Shown here one piece after another: positions 35,231 to 45,032 of a stretch of DNA of 64,000 nucleotides. The stretch is from Halocatena marina. Its GTDB lineage: Archaea > Halobacteriota > Halobacteria > Halobacteriales > Haloarculaceae. The notes beneath the pieces were generated by a model, which was given only the letters and a program-made list of their open reading frames with translations, was not told the DNA's origin and searched no databases. Location: positions 1,426,001-1,490,000 of the forward strand of contig NZ_CP109785.1 in assembly GCF_025913575.1 (NCBI RefSeq), written 5' to 3'. A program made the position numbers and the translations under genes. Each line of letters starts with the position of its first letter. The first letter of the stretch is position 1.

Positions 35231-35953
35231 TTATCCGTCGTATGTGAATCGATCAGTGGGCTCGAGTGCCGCAATTTCTGGACGTTCTTCTAATTTAATT
35301 TCCATTATTGATTCTGTGAATTCGTCAATTTCAGTGCTTCCTGGGACATAATGGACCGGCACGACAGTGTCGACACCCAACCATTCGGTGACGATCGCAG
35401 CTTCTCGCGGCGGAAGCGGTGCACGTGCACCGGGTGCGGCTCCAATCGGCACCAGAGCGATCTGTGGCGCGTACAACTCGCCAAACAGCTTCAGGTCACT
35501 GAAGATAGACGTGTCTCCGAGATAATAGATGTCTACAGTTTCAAACTCGAAATAGAATCCCAGCGGGGTTCCCGAGAGTTGCTGGTTGCCAGATTCGAAA
35601 TACGACAGATGGCGCGTTTCGAGAGCCCGGCACCTGACATCCCCAACGTCAAACTGGTTCCCCCAGATTACCCGAGTAACTTGTTTGGCTGGCAATCCCT
35701 GATCGAGAAGATGATCGGCGACTGCGGGCTCGGTAATCACGTGTGCACCATACTCGTCCGCAATCGGGACTGTATCACCAAGATGATCGTAGGCACCGTG
35801 AGTGACGAGGATATAATCAACGTCGTCGAACGATGTTGGAGATGGCGTATCCCACGACGGTCCAGTAAACCACGGATCAACCAGTAAATGGAGATCGTTC
35901 CACTTGATACTGTAGGATGAGAGACCATAGTATTCGATGGTGGGTGCTGTCAT
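35231..35953 (-). CDS. Metallo-beta-lactamase fold hydrolase, UlaG-like
   Basis: Protein of 240 aa from ATG 35953 (MTAPTIEYYGLSSYSI). The metal motif is THGAYDHLGD (HxxxDH), with LLVDPWF before it, ETRHLS in the middle, LGDTS as the third Asp motif, and VPVHY near the end. This order matches the UlaG/RomA-type metal-dependent hydrolases (L-ascorbate-6-phosphate lactonase relatives). A lactonase role could link it to the neighbouring sugar-oxidation genes, since a sugar dehydrogenase yields a lactone, but this is only an inference. Confidence 0.8.
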   Translation of the reverse strand: MTAPTIEYYGLSSYSIKWNDLHLLVDPWFTGPSWDTPSPTSFDDVDYILVTHGAYDHLGDTVPIADEYGAHVITEPAVADHLLDQGLPAKQVTRVIWGNQFDVGDVRCRALETRHLSYFESGNQQLSGTPLGFYFEFETVDIYYLGDTSIFSDLKLFGELYAPQIALVPIGAAPGARAPLPPREAAIVTEWLGVDTVVPVHYVPGSTEIDEFTESIMEIKLEERPEIAALEPTDRFTYDG

Positions 35954-36203
35954 TGGTGATTCAGTGAACCCCTTCGCTGTGAACATCGTACAGATCCTCG
36001 GCAGAGATGCTTCAGAGAGCGACTTTTGTTTGAGCGCGACTTCGAGCTGTCTCTCTCAACACCAGAATCAGCACAGCTGCTGAGTGATTCATATTCGAGA
36101 TGCATCGTCGGATGGACTGTCTGCTGTCCCATTGCTTCAGCATTCAGTCGTTTGAGAAGGAGTATAAACGTTTGCCCAGATCATCGGTTCCGCGTCGAAA
36201 GCG

Positions 36204-36209
36204 CTATAA
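36204..36209 (+). promoter_or_regulatory. TATA-like element of the XapX gene
   Basis: CTATAA is centred about 26 nt upstream of ATG 36232, consistent with a leaderless transcript and with the short version of the gene. Confidence 0.4.
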
Positions 36210-36231
36210 CACCGCCATTGATCTCACTAAC

Positions 36232-36405
36232 ATGGATCTCGAACTCGTCGCCGTAGCACTGATAACTGGGATTGTAACTGGAGCTGTGTTCAAGACCGTC
36301 GGCGTCCCGATTCCAGCGCCGCCAGATTTCGCTGGCGTAATGGGTATTCTTGGGGTATTCCTCGGATACAAGCTAGCCGAGATGGCACCTTCAATTCTGT
36401 TGTAA
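36232..36405 (+). CDS. XapX domain small membrane protein
   Basis: Protein of 57 aa with two hydrophobic segments (VAVALITGIVTGAVF, FAGVMGILGVFLGYKL) joined by a KTVGVPIPAPPDFAG turn. This is the XapX (DUF1427) pattern found as a small free-standing protein in bacteria and haloarchaea. ATG 36232 gives exactly one domain; the frame is open upstream but without family features. Function is unknown, though xanthosine permease operons gave the domain its name. Confidence 0.75.
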   Translation: MDLELVAVALITGIVTGAVFKTVGVPIPAPPDFAGVMGILGVFLGYKLAEMAPSILL

Positions 36406-37556
36406 TTTCTCCGACGAGGCGCACAATTTTCACACACTATGTATGAATATTATGGTGCATCCATCAGTGGATGTTAGATACGATCGTCAGAACCGACTGT
36501 ATATGCGGATATACGGGGCAATTAGCGATACTGAACGAGCAAACTTCTGATTTTAATGGATGTAATTGATCAATAATAACACAATCATTCGTGATGTCTG
36601 AGATTGGTTATTGGATCACTGACAGAGGAACGAAAGAGTGGTGACACGTCCAAATTATCAATTAGGTGTCTGTATTATCAACCGTTAGAAAGCGTTATCG
36701 ATCATCTTTCGAGTACAGGGCGTTCTGTGGCTTATTGGATGTATTGAGGCCGGATTTGACAGAGAGTTTCTACTGAATTCATCAGAAAAGTCACGAACAC
36801 AAAATTAGCCATGCTAAACAGCCGAGGGGTCTGATATCTTCAGCTCCGAACTGTTACGTGCTCTGTGCGGGATACGACAGCGTCATTTTTCAGCCTACGA
36901 ACTTGTGGTGTGCTGCAGTCCGCTGTTCACCCCACAATCGTTGACTGGACGACGAGATCGTTTAGCATCGCTAATCCAACCTGTTATCACACTACTCCGA
37001 CAGCCCGTGTCTTCGATCATCGCCTCGGGAGTCGCCCGGGATATTACAATATTACTATTGTAATGGCTTCCTTCGCCTATCGATCCCGCAGGCACAGAGT
37101 CGAAGGTTGACAGATCTGTAGACAAACTATTACAACAATAACGATGTAATGTGTATTGATGAAAACAGACTGTTCGCAGTTCACCGTCACCTATACATAA
37201 AATATTCTATATACAATTCTAAATGTTATATCATTTCAACCGTGTTTCGGTACTGTTTCTAAAATATTATTTGTAAAGTATGGTGTTCTTTGAAGTATGG
37301 AAACCAAACCATCATCTGATAGAGGCGCTGAATGAGAGAGGGATTCGAATCCGATACGTGGTATCCTTGTATCAACATCTAATTCTGAAACCATACATCT
37401 GTTTCGATTACATATAAATTATATGGTATCAATGGCGAATGAATTTTTTAATTACGTATTCCAGTATGATGTAGGTGTGAAAGTCGCGGTTGCCTCGTTA
37501 CGTTGAGCAAGCACTCAGCCCAGTTAAAATCTCTAAACAGTCGACCGACAGTGGGG
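36406..37556. other. Long AT-rich intergenic spacer, no gene seen
   Basis: About 1.15 kb between convergent genes (XapX gene on the plus strand, HTH membrane protein on the minus strand). Open frames are short and lack the acidic composition of neighbours. A 9-bp inverted repeat at 37043-37064 is the only clear structure. It may be decayed DNA or hold an unrecognised RNA. Confidence 0.4.
37043..37064. repeat. Perfect 9-bp inverted repeat
   Basis: ATTACAATA and TATTGTAAT flank a 4-nt loop (TTAC). It lies in an otherwise featureless spacer. It could be a regulator binding site or a small hairpin. Confidence 0.5.
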
Positions 37557-38207
37557 TCAAACGTTCACGACAATGCGGCGAAACGGACGAAGTACACGAT
37601 GTGGGATCCAGACGAGGAACTGAACTACGGGTTCTAATCGTCCAAATCGAGGCGATTCGGCGTGGTATCTATTCTCTTCTTGCACAACACGACCGTTGCT
37701 TTCAAGATATTTGAGGGCACTTTCGACGCGTGATTCAGTGAGTTCACAGTCAGTAGCTATCTCTGCTACTGTTCGTGACTTTGTAGAGGCCCGAAGCGTC
37801 TGATACACCACGTTCAACGTCTGCATTCGAAGCATCGTCTCAGTCATCCCGCTGTCAAGGTCGGACACGTACTCGTGTGTCGTCTGAGACGGTCCGTATC
37901 GTATTTTCGTTATTCCATCGAAAACAAACCAGAGACCACAGAGAGCCAAGAGCCCCCCGAACGAGGTCAGGTTGCTGATCATCAAATAAGTGCCTGCAGC
38001 AAAAACAGATGCTCCATAGAAGAGCCAATTCGTGCCCTCTGGAAGATCGTAGCTCTCACCTATGACATCATATATCATCATCCCCGAAAACACAATCACT
38101 AGAGGAGCGACTGTTCGCAGCGTCATCTCAGTGAACGCTACGAATACGATGAGCACAGCGACTGTACCAATAATAGTTTGGAGATGCTCATTTTCGTAAA
38201 GCGACAT
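37557..38207 (-). CDS. Membrane-anchored winged-helix protein
   Basis: Protein of 216 aa from ATG 38207 (MSLYENEHLQTIIG). Four hydrophobic segments occupy residues about 8-115 (GTVAVLIVFVAFTEMT, PLVIVFSGMMIYDVI, WLFYGASVFAAGTYL, GGLLALCGLWFVFDG). A cytoplasmic winged helix follows at about 140-185 (LRASTKSRTVAEIATDCELTESRVESALKYL in outline), with an Arg-rich tail. It may be a one-component membrane regulator. No known family name is certain. It stands alone. Confidence 0.6.
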   Translation of the reverse strand: MSLYENEHLQTIIGTVAVLIVFVAFTEMTLRTVAPLVIVFSGMMIYDVIGESYDLPEGTNWLFYGASVFAAGTYLMISNLTSFGGLLALCGLWFVFDGITKIRYGPSQTTHEYVSDLDSGMTETMLRMQTLNVVYQTLRASTKSRTVAEIATDCELTESRVESALKYLESNGRVVQEENRYHAESPRFGRLEPVVQFLVWIPHRVLRPFRRIVVNV

Positions 38208-38477
38208 TATACGGTGGACCATACGGACGTGAATGATGAAATGTACATAAATATCTTTTGCATAGACATGATACACAAGCGTACTCACACGATTTTATTC
38301 AATCGTGAGATCGGTCGATTCACTTGTTTTGCCAGTGGCAAGAGTATAGCGTTGCATTGGGAATAGCGGGAACCGGCCACGACATTGCTATCGAATCGGA
38401 ATCGGGTCGGAATTCGTTCTGACGCTGTTTCCGCGTGAATACGATATTCTCATCCGCAGCCGAACAGAATCAGACAT

Positions 38478-39245
38478 ATGGAGACACTCGACGAAGTTGG
38501 GCTCGGGACGATGGGCATTGCGGATTCCGAGACGATTGTACTTGCGATAGAACGTGGGTATCGACATCTTGATACGGCACAGATCTACGACAATGAATCG
38601 GTCGTTGGAGAAGGAATAGCCCGTGCGGATTGTGATCGAAAATCACTCTTTGTTTCGACCAAGGTCTGGATTGACCAACTTGAGTACGAGGCTGTGATCC
38701 AATCCACGCATGAAAGTCTCGACCGTCTGGGTCTCGAATACATCGACATGCTCTATGTTCACCGTCCGCGGGACACGTATGATCCATCAGAGACATTTGC
38801 GGCGTTCGAAGAACTGGTCAATCGGGGGATAGTCAATCATATCGGCGTATCGAACTTTGAGGTGCCACAACTGCAAAGAGCACGGAAACAGCTCGATGCA
38901 CCACTCTTCGCCAATCAGGTCGAGTATCACCCACTGTTCCAACCCGATGGAACCCTTGCCGACGCACAGGAAAATGACTACTACCTCGTGGCGTATTCAC
39001 CACTTGCGAACGGAAGAGCCAGTGAAATTCCTGAAGTTGTCGATGTCGCACAAAATCATGCTGTGACGCCAGAGGCAGTGTGTATCGCGTGGCTCACGGA
39101 CAAGGACAACGTTATTGTGATCCCAAAAGCGTCCAGTAAAGCTCACCTCAGGGCAAACCGTAATGCCACTACCCTGAAACTCAATTCTACAGAGAAATCC
39201 CAAATCGATGGCATCGAACGCGAAACCGAATTTTTCCCAGAGTAA
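38478..39245 (+). CDS. Aldo/keto reductase
   Basis: Protein of 255 aa with the catalytic tetrad of the family: Asp in HLDTAQIYDNE, its Tyr, Lys in VSTKVW and His in MLYVHRP. The NADPH-site segments GVSNFEVPQL, YSPLANG and IPKASSKAHLRAN are present. It reduces aldehydes or ketones with NADPH; substrate unknown. The length (255) is slightly below the typical 270-280, owing to a short N-terminus. No operon partner. Confidence 0.88.
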   Translation: METLDEVGLGTMGIADSETIVLAIERGYRHLDTAQIYDNESVVGEGIARADCDRKSLFVSTKVWIDQLEYEAVIQSTHESLDRLGLEYIDMLYVHRPRDTYDPSETFAAFEELVNRGIVNHIGVSNFEVPQLQRARKQLDAPLFANQVEYHPLFQPDGTLADAQENDYYLVAYSPLANGRASEIPEVVDVAQNHAVTPEAVCIAWLTDKDNVIVIPKASSKAHLRANRNATTLKLNSTEKSQIDGIERETEFFPE

Positions 39246-39452
39246 TCGACAAACGATTCCTGTGTTTCGATCGTAGCATTGTAACTAGATCATTCGATGA
39301 ATCCGAACGTTCTGCTTTCTCTATTATAATGCCGAAAAGGCGATTGCGTGAAATCGGTGACCTACCCAAGCCATCGTAAGTGACGGAAACGCAGTACGTA
39401 TTTCCATAATCGTTCCCAAAAGCGTATTATTTTAATTTCAAGTATTTATACA

Positions 39453-40438
39453 GTGGTCTCCCGACGGGCGTTTCTGAGCGGAGTAGGGAGTATGACCGGC
39501 GTACTCATCGCAGGATGTCTCAGTAACGATTCTACTATCACACCTGGAATAAATGCGAAGATAAACTGGCCACAACCACGAGCTGATAGCTCCAAGACTG
39601 CATACGTGCCAGATGCGAAAGCACCACGGAAAACCGTCCGTGAACGCTGGACCGTCGACGTGGGATCGGCCTCGGGGACGCCGGCAATCGTTGACGGGAC
39701 GGTGTATCTGCCAACGATATCTGCATTCATGCACTCGATGCAGCCTCTGGGACCAAACAGTGGCGATTTTCCCCAACAGAATCACCATGGTTCACCTCAC
39801 CCATCGTTCACGATGGCCTCGTGTACTGTACAATCGCGCACAAGGGAATGTACGCACTCGATGCAGCAACGGAGTCTGTATGGTGGTCACACACAGATAA
39901 CCACCGCTATACAGCGTTCTCACTCGTTGCTGACGATTCTGTTTCTGATCCACATCTCATCGCAGGTACTAAGTCCGGAGTGCTGTGCCGATTCAATCTG
40001 AAGACAGGTAGGAAAATATGGCAGAGAGATCTTTTTGGGCCAATCTCTGCTTTCAGCTTCAAATCATCGTCACTCTACGTTGGCACGTCTGGTGGTGAGG
40101 TGTATACGTTTTATACGGCTGGACACAAGGGACTCACAGCCATCCGAGACTATGACACAAAGAAAAAATGGCGCGTTGATGGTCGGTATGATACCACAAA
40201 ACCTGCTGGCGCTGGTGATACCATGTATGTCAGTAATGGGTCTGCCGTCCATGCGTTTGCTATGAAAGGAGGGTGCGGAATCGGCACGATACGGACGCGG
40301 GCCAAACGCTGGTCACATCCGACACCTGCCAAAGCATTAGAAGGACTTGCGGTTGCAGATGGAGCTCTCTTTGTCGCGTGTGCAGGTCACAACAACAATC
40401 CTACGCTCTATTGTCTGGAGTCTGCTGAATCTCCCTGA
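39453..40438 (+). pseudogene. PQQ-type beta-propeller lipoprotein, apparently frameshifted
   Basis: The first part (from 39453) has a Tat lipoprotein signal (SRRAFLSGVGSMTGVLIAGC) and the start of a propeller (RWTVDVGSASGTPAIVDGTVYLP). The frame then turns to nonsense, while the next frame continues the propeller without a start codon (ALDAASGTKQWRF, SPIVHDGLVYCTIAHKG, then MYALDAATESVWW up to 40438). One missing base near 39710-39720 would restore a continuous protein of about 328 aa. The C-terminus also looks short for the family. Natural decay or a sequencing error are both possible. Confidence 0.7.
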
Positions 40439-40632
40439 TCCATCGGTTGGTATCGGATGGTCTATCACTCGCTGACAACCGATTGATCGACATGCATGTA
40501 GATGGTATTTCTGGAATAGCTCCTCCTCGATAACGGACGCCAACTATCCGAGACCACGGTGTTGATCGCCATCCAGAATTCCGTGAGTGGATACAGCCGA
40601 CAATTTCACATCAGCCGTCAGGACTGTTGACG

Positions 40633-41976
40633 TTAGTCGGCGTGTTCGGGTTGGCCAACATCCATCGCCTCGCGTGCAGTCGAGACAGTGCGTCCGAGCA
40701 GTTCGACGAAGCTCTCGCGTCGTTTAACGAATAGGATTCCACCGAGAACCATATAGACGGCCGCATACGCATACAGAATGAAAATGCTGAGCTCCGTCTG
40801 AGCTGAGCCAGTGTAGGTTTGAATCACGTAGAACTCCGCGATGACTTGCGAGATGAACAGTCCGAATAGGGAGATCGCCTCCCGGGCACTGATTTCAAAG
40901 TTAGCGAGTAGAGCGAGTGCAAAGAAGCTCTGTCCGGCTGTGATCCAGATTTCGGCCGTCTGTTTCGAGTCGATTGGAAGTCCATCGACGTGGCCGGCTG
41001 CGATTGAGTAGACGACCGCAAGCGTGCCAATTAGGAGGGTCCACTGGTTGAGCTTCGATGAGATGAGTGCGTTGAACCCTGCCGTCGAGCGTGCCTTGTT
41101 CACGAGATACGCCACAACAACGAGTTCGGGACTCTCTGAGGCAAGGGGTGCGAGCCACTGAATCATGAAGAACTCGGGGATACCTAAGCCGATTCCAAGT
41201 TCTTCGAGTCCAGTAGCGAACGGATGTACTGCAATATAGATCGTAACGCCAGAGTAGATGAACAAAAAGAGGACGACTGCGATACGACCTAGCTTTTGAT
41301 ACTCCTGAAAGTACGCAGGGACACCAATTGCTTCTTCTACCTCCTCGACGTCACCTCGGATGATAATGGCGATGTAGAGTACGAAAAGTCCCACCAGAAC
41401 AACGGTGTCAAAAATACCAATCGTGCCCCCTAATGGGACGAACAGAGCAAACACTGTCGCCGCAAGTAAGAATGCAATTTCGGTCGCAATATCACGATCA
41501 ATGGTCACGACGTCTGTAAGGAATCCAGAACGATGATCGACTGCAGCGTCGTTCGTCGTTTTTGCTCGATAGATCGTGAAGAGGGCAATACCGGCCCACC
41601 CGATGCCAATGAGAATGCGGTTCGCTCCGGTCATGTTCGCAATTGCGAGACTTGCTGCATTGCTTGAACCGGACGCAATTCCCGCCTGCCACGCATAGTA
41701 AGCATCAACAGCGTACTCGGGAGCGACGGCTAGTACCGCAAGCACCGCGATGGCGAACGCCGTCGGAACGTCCTTTTCTGCGGTTTCAGCACCCCAAGCG
41801 AGCAAAAACGACGCACCGAGGATAGCAAGTCCACCGACGAATACTGCAACGGCAGGAGCGATATTTTTGGCTGGCTCTAGGTGGAGACCGTGCGTTATGA
41901 AAAGCACGAGAAACGGAAATGTCAAGAGTATCGCTGCTGCAACGGCGGCAATCGGGTGACGAAGACGCTCAAACAT
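40633..41976 (-). CDS. Sodium/calcium exchanger family cation antiporter
   Basis: Membrane protein of 447 aa with about eleven segments arranged as two halves. Each half holds an alpha-repeat-like acidic motif: VAPEYAVDAYYAW (about residues 84-96) and PLASESPELVVVAYLV (about 281-296). Acidic residues in these repeats bind the cation in CaCA exchangers. A charged cytoplasmic loop (GDVEEVEEAIGVP) separates the halves. It probably expels Ca2+ or another cation in exchange for Na+ or H+. No neighbouring gene shares its strand closely. Confidence 0.85.
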   Translation of the reverse strand: MFERLRHPIAAVAAAILLTFPFLVLFITHGLHLEPAKNIAPAVAVFVGGLAILGASFLLAWGAETAEKDVPTAFAIAVLAVLAVAPEYAVDAYYAWQAGIASGSSNAASLAIANMTGANRILIGIGWAGIALFTIYRAKTTNDAAVDHRSGFLTDVVTIDRDIATEIAFLLAATVFALFVPLGGTIGIFDTVVLVGLFVLYIAIIIRGDVEEVEEAIGVPAYFQEYQKLGRIAVVLFLFIYSGVTIYIAVHPFATGLEELGIGLGIPEFFMIQWLAPLASESPELVVVAYLVNKARSTAGFNALISSKLNQWTLLIGTLAVVYSIAAGHVDGLPIDSKQTAEIWITAGQSFFALALLANFEISAREAISLFGLFISQVIAEFYVIQTYTGSAQTELSIFILYAYAAVYMVLGGILFVKRRESFVELLGRTVSTAREAMDVGQPEHAD

Positions 41977-42533
41977 TGGTATGATATGGATGATGTGGTT
42001 TGTGTCTGATTCTCGAACGCACAGCTAACGTACCTGAACTGACCTTCCAATCAGCCGATCGTTCGTTGATTGCTCCCATTCTAACGTGATCCACGACGGC
42101 CCCGTTTATAACTCACAAGATAATGCTCTTCCTTTCGAATTCCATACCCTCAACCGGTGAGAAGTCACGATTACTTATTTAGCGGTTTATTCATGATTTG
42201 GCTATTATGGGCTCTGAAACAGCTGAATTCACCGAAAACAGCGATAGAGCGGTACTCTCACGATCGGTTTATAAACCATCGATAAAGTGACCTCCAATAG
42301 ACCGGTATTCAATAAAGTATGGAAGTAATGATGCAATGATTATCTGATGAAAGGACCCAACGATAGGTATAACCGGATACTCAGACTGCGTAGCGATTAT
42401 AGTATGTCGTTGATCTCAGGAACAACGCAAACTTCATGTCAGTTAGTGGCGTTCCTGCCACAACGTGACTCATTCTAACTCCACTGATAATTGACGTACA
42501 CTCCCTCACATCACTCTGATCGGTTAGCCGTGG
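41977..42533. other. Intergenic spacer, no gene seen
   Basis: About 560 bp between the exchanger promoter side and the 3' end of the small YegP-type gene. It contains only short open frames (one of 28 codons from ATG 42207), with no support. No RNA or repeat was recognised. Confidence 0.35.
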
Positions 42534-42731
42534 TCACTTATTTTCTAGCATCTCCACCTCTGCGCGAGGGGCGCTCTTCTTGACACTTTCGATCCCGCGC
42601 TTGACCCCTTGTTTTGATTGGTATCCTTCGCCACTATCGGCGATTATTTTGCCATTAGAGGCTACGAGACGCCAGCGCCACTCAGCTGCGTTGTCCTGGA
42701 ACACTTCGAACGTTGGCTTTCGCGCATTCAC
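42534..42731 (-). CDS. YegP/HVO_2922-type small protein (DUF1508)
   Basis: Protein of 65 aa from a GTG start. The single domain FEVFQDNAAEWRWRLVASNGKIIADSGEGY with GVKRGIESVKK is the DUF1508 pattern, a small beta-rich fold common in haloarchaea. A TATA-like box at 42755-42762, 28 nt before the GTG, supports it as the start. Function is unknown. Confidence 0.88.
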   Translation of the reverse strand: MNARKPTFEVFQDNAAEWRWRLVASNGKIIADSGEGYQSKQGVKRGIESVKKSAPRAEVEMLENK

Positions 42732-42754
42732 AATACGCTATTTCTGATTCGAGC

Positions 42755-42762
42755 ATTAATAA
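42755..42762 (-). promoter_or_regulatory. TATA-like element of the YegP-type gene
   Basis: Minus-strand TTATTAAT, centred about 28 nt before the GTG at 42731, consistent with leaderless transcription. Confidence 0.5.
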
Positions 42763-42930
42763 CTGACTCAGTCCGATAAACAACTACATATATTTGATAA
42801 GAACTATTCTGAGATCATCTGTGTTGTTTGCTATGAGGTCACGACCCCGTGGAGAATTGGCTATATCGAATCATCCATCCATAATGGGCAACTCTGATGG
42901 GTGGGTGAACGGTATGACAGAGCTTGGGTA

Positions 42931-43428
42931 TTACTCACTCTGGATTGCAAGACCGCGGCGACGCTCAGAGCGTTCTTCCAATGCGGTATCGCGAAGCGCT
43001 TTCTCTGCTGCTGTTGGACAGTGAATCGCTGGAACAGGCGCTGGACTTTCATCGCTATCTAAGGCGACGAAATTGAAAAATGAACTCGCTGTTTCATTTA
43101 TTTCACCGTTTGACGGGCGTTCAGCGTGAACATCAACCTTGACGTCCATGCTCGTTCGACCAGTATCGAATACGTATCCCGTGATAACAACAACGTCACC
43201 GAGTTCAATTGGAGCAATGAAGTCAACGTGGTCCATCGCAGCCGTGACCACTTGCCGACGGGAATATCGCCGCGCAGCAATCGCCCCACAGATATCCATC
43301 CAGTGCAGAATGGCGCCGCCGAGGGCTCGTCCGAGATTGTTCGTGTGATTCGGCATCAATATCTCACTCATTTCGGTATAGGAATCCTGGAGTGTCGTCG
43401 ACCCTTCCAAAGCGTGTTGATTTTGCAT
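42931..43428 (-). CDS. Acyl-CoA thioesterase, hot-dog fold (YciA/BFIT-like)
   Basis: Protein of 165 aa from ATG 43428. The hot-dog core shows MPNHTNNLGRALGGAILHWMD, where the Asp in HWMD and the Asn/Gly loop form the thioesterase site, followed by VTAAMDHVDFIAPIELGDVV and TSMDVKVDVHAE. This is the pattern of YciA-type long-chain acyl-CoA hydrolases. A TTG seven codons upstream is an alternative start. The role would be release of CoA from acyl chains; the specific acyl group is unknown. Confidence 0.85.
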   Translation of the reverse strand: MQNQHALEGSTTLQDSYTEMSEILMPNHTNNLGRALGGAILHWMDICGAIAARRYSRRQVVTAAMDHVDFIAPIELGDVVVITGYVFDTGRTSMDVKVDVHAERPSNGEINETASSFFNFVALDSDESPAPVPAIHCPTAAEKALRDTALEERSERRRGLAIQSE

Positions 43429-43604
43429 AGATAGTTCTTCGGAAACCAACTACTAAACACTATCACATTTGATCTAATGCAAATGAGGTTGTCTATCGTT
43501 GGTTATCTCTCTACAAAATTTTCGAGTCGACTAGTACGATGTGTATTTCGGAGTAAGGAGTGTACAGATACAACAATAATTCAACATTTGGAGAGGGATT
43601 GATG

Positions 43605-43976
43605 CTACTCAGCAGAGGTATCCTCTCGAACAGGTTCAGCCACAGTGATCCGACCAGCACTCGTCACTGTCACGCGGAATCCGCGATAGCAAAACTGCAC
43701 TTGTCCGTCACAGTCGCGGGTGGATTCTCCGACCGAATGCCCGAAGAACAACTCCTCAAGCGCGAAGATGTCAACGACTTCGAACAATGGTGAGGTAGTG
43801 ATGGTCGTGACTGAGGTGTCCTCGGCGTCGGCAACAGCTGCGGTAATCTCGGTCGAGAGATCACCCTCTTCATTGTGGTCGTACAAGCAGTGTGTAATGG
43901 ACCGCCATTCTAACACCTCTGCGTCGTTGATTGAATGACAACTATTGACACACTCGTCAGTGGAAATGTTACTCAT
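43605..43976 (-). CDS. HalOD1 output-domain protein
   Basis: Protein of 123 aa from ATG 43976 (MSNISTDECVNSCHS). The segment from about residue 45 to 115 (STEITAAVADAEDTSV, SPLFEVVDIFALEELFFG, VQFCYRGFRVTVTSAGRITV) matches the haloarchaeal output domain HalOD1. This domain is found alone or after sensor modules and is thought to act in signalling. The N-terminal 40 residues are unconserved. It stands alone here. Confidence 0.75.
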   Translation of the reverse strand: MSNISTDECVNSCHSINDAEVLEWRSITHCLYDHNEEGDLSTEITAAVADAEDTSVTTITTSPLFEVVDIFALEELFFGHSVGESTRDCDGQVQFCYRGFRVTVTSAGRITVAEPVREDTSAE

Positions 43977-44483
43977 TATTGACCAATATGTATGTTGTCT
44001 GATATTGCTACGATGATGAGACGAAGACGCTATCAATATCGTGGCCAGTCTCATCTGCGTGATCGATCATCATCGCGTTTCGGTCTGTCACTATATCGTC
44101 CCGAACGGTCCAGTCACACTCTAAGCAGTAGCTTTTCACTGTACAATTCACGTTGGACGTACTGTCTTGACGCCTAAAAGTGTGACGTGATTATCTAGAC
44201 GTATATCGAGGATTGAGTGACGAGAGGATCTCTGTTCCGTTCATCCTTCGACAGCAAGAGGAAATAAGCAGACTGGCTGCTTGTCTCCTTAACGGATCCG
44301 AAATTACTGTTATGAATACTGGTAGTTGCTCGAATACAGCGTTGATCAATCACTAAATCACCTCTCTGATAATACTATCACCATCGGTCGACGGCCTGTT
44401 TTTACGACCAAGAACAGACGACACAGGAGGTCTTTTGAAGATTCTTTCGATGCTTTCAACAGCGCAGTTTGTGTGTGGTGCGT
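43977..44483. other. Divergent intergenic region, no gene seen
   Basis: About 500 bp between the HalOD1 gene and the GNAT gene. Both promoters should lie here. Short open frames on either strand have Arg/Ser-rich composition and no recognisable domain. Confidence 0.35.
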
Positions 44484-45032
44484 ATGCCCGGTGCTACTTT
44501 CCTCTGTGGTGACCGCGTCGCGCTCCGAACTATCGAAGATGAGGATATTGAACTGCTTCAACGAGCACGGAATGATCCAGCGCTTCGTCGTGGACTCCCG
44601 TTTCGATATCCACAGAATCGGGCGAGTGTCGAGACATTTATCGAGGAGACGATTGCAGACGACGATAACGACCGTCTATCGCTTCTCATCTGTGTCGATG
44701 GAGAACCAGTCGGATCAGTGAGCTTGTTCAATATCCTTCCACCGGCAAGCGGAACTCTTGCCTACTGGCTGCTCCCGGACTATCGGGGTGACGGTTACGC
44801 AACCGAGAGTGCAGGACTCATCGTGGACTATGCATTCAAAACGCTTGGACTGCATCGTATCCTTGCTTGGACAATTGATTATAACGAAGCATCACAGTCA
44901 CTGCTCCGACGTCTTGATTTTTCTCACGAGGGGACCTACCGTGAGCACGTCTTTCGAAACGGAGACTTTCATGACACAGAGCATTATGGGCTCCTTGTCT
45001 CTGAATGGTCTGGATATGACAACATAGATTGA
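44484..45032 (+). CDS. GNAT family N-acetyltransferase (RimJ/RimL-like)
   Basis: Protein of 182 aa from ATG 44484. The sequence VALRTIEDEDIELLQRARND at the start, then IGSVSLFN-like (GEPVGSVSLFNI), YWLLPDYRGDGYATESAGL for acetyl-CoA binding and LHRILAWTIDYNEASQSLLRRLDF are standard for RimJ/RimL-type enzymes. They acetylate protein N-termini, ribosomal proteins or small amines. Substrate unknown; no operon partner. Confidence 0.88.
   Translation: MPGATFLCGDRVALRTIEDEDIELLQRARNDPALRRGLPFRYPQNRASVETFIEETIADDDNDRLSLLICVDGEPVGSVSLFNILPPASGTLAYWLLPDYRGDGYATESAGLIVDYAFKTLGLHRILAWTIDYNEASQSLLRRLDFSHEGTYREHVFRNGDFHDTEHYGLLVSEWSGYDNID

Noticed and set aside
36840..37110. Plus-strand frames with a hydrophobic stretch near 36950-37060, considered as a remnant membrane protein.
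   Set aside because: No start codon or family match in the hydrophobic frame; the evidence is too weak to list as a gene.
19284..42439. Shared 15-mer ACGCAAACTTCATGT at 19284-19298 and 42425-42439, both in spacers, considered as ends of a mobile element.
   Set aside because: A few exact 15-bp matches are expected by chance in 64 kb, similarity does not extend, and no transposase or target duplication lies nearby.
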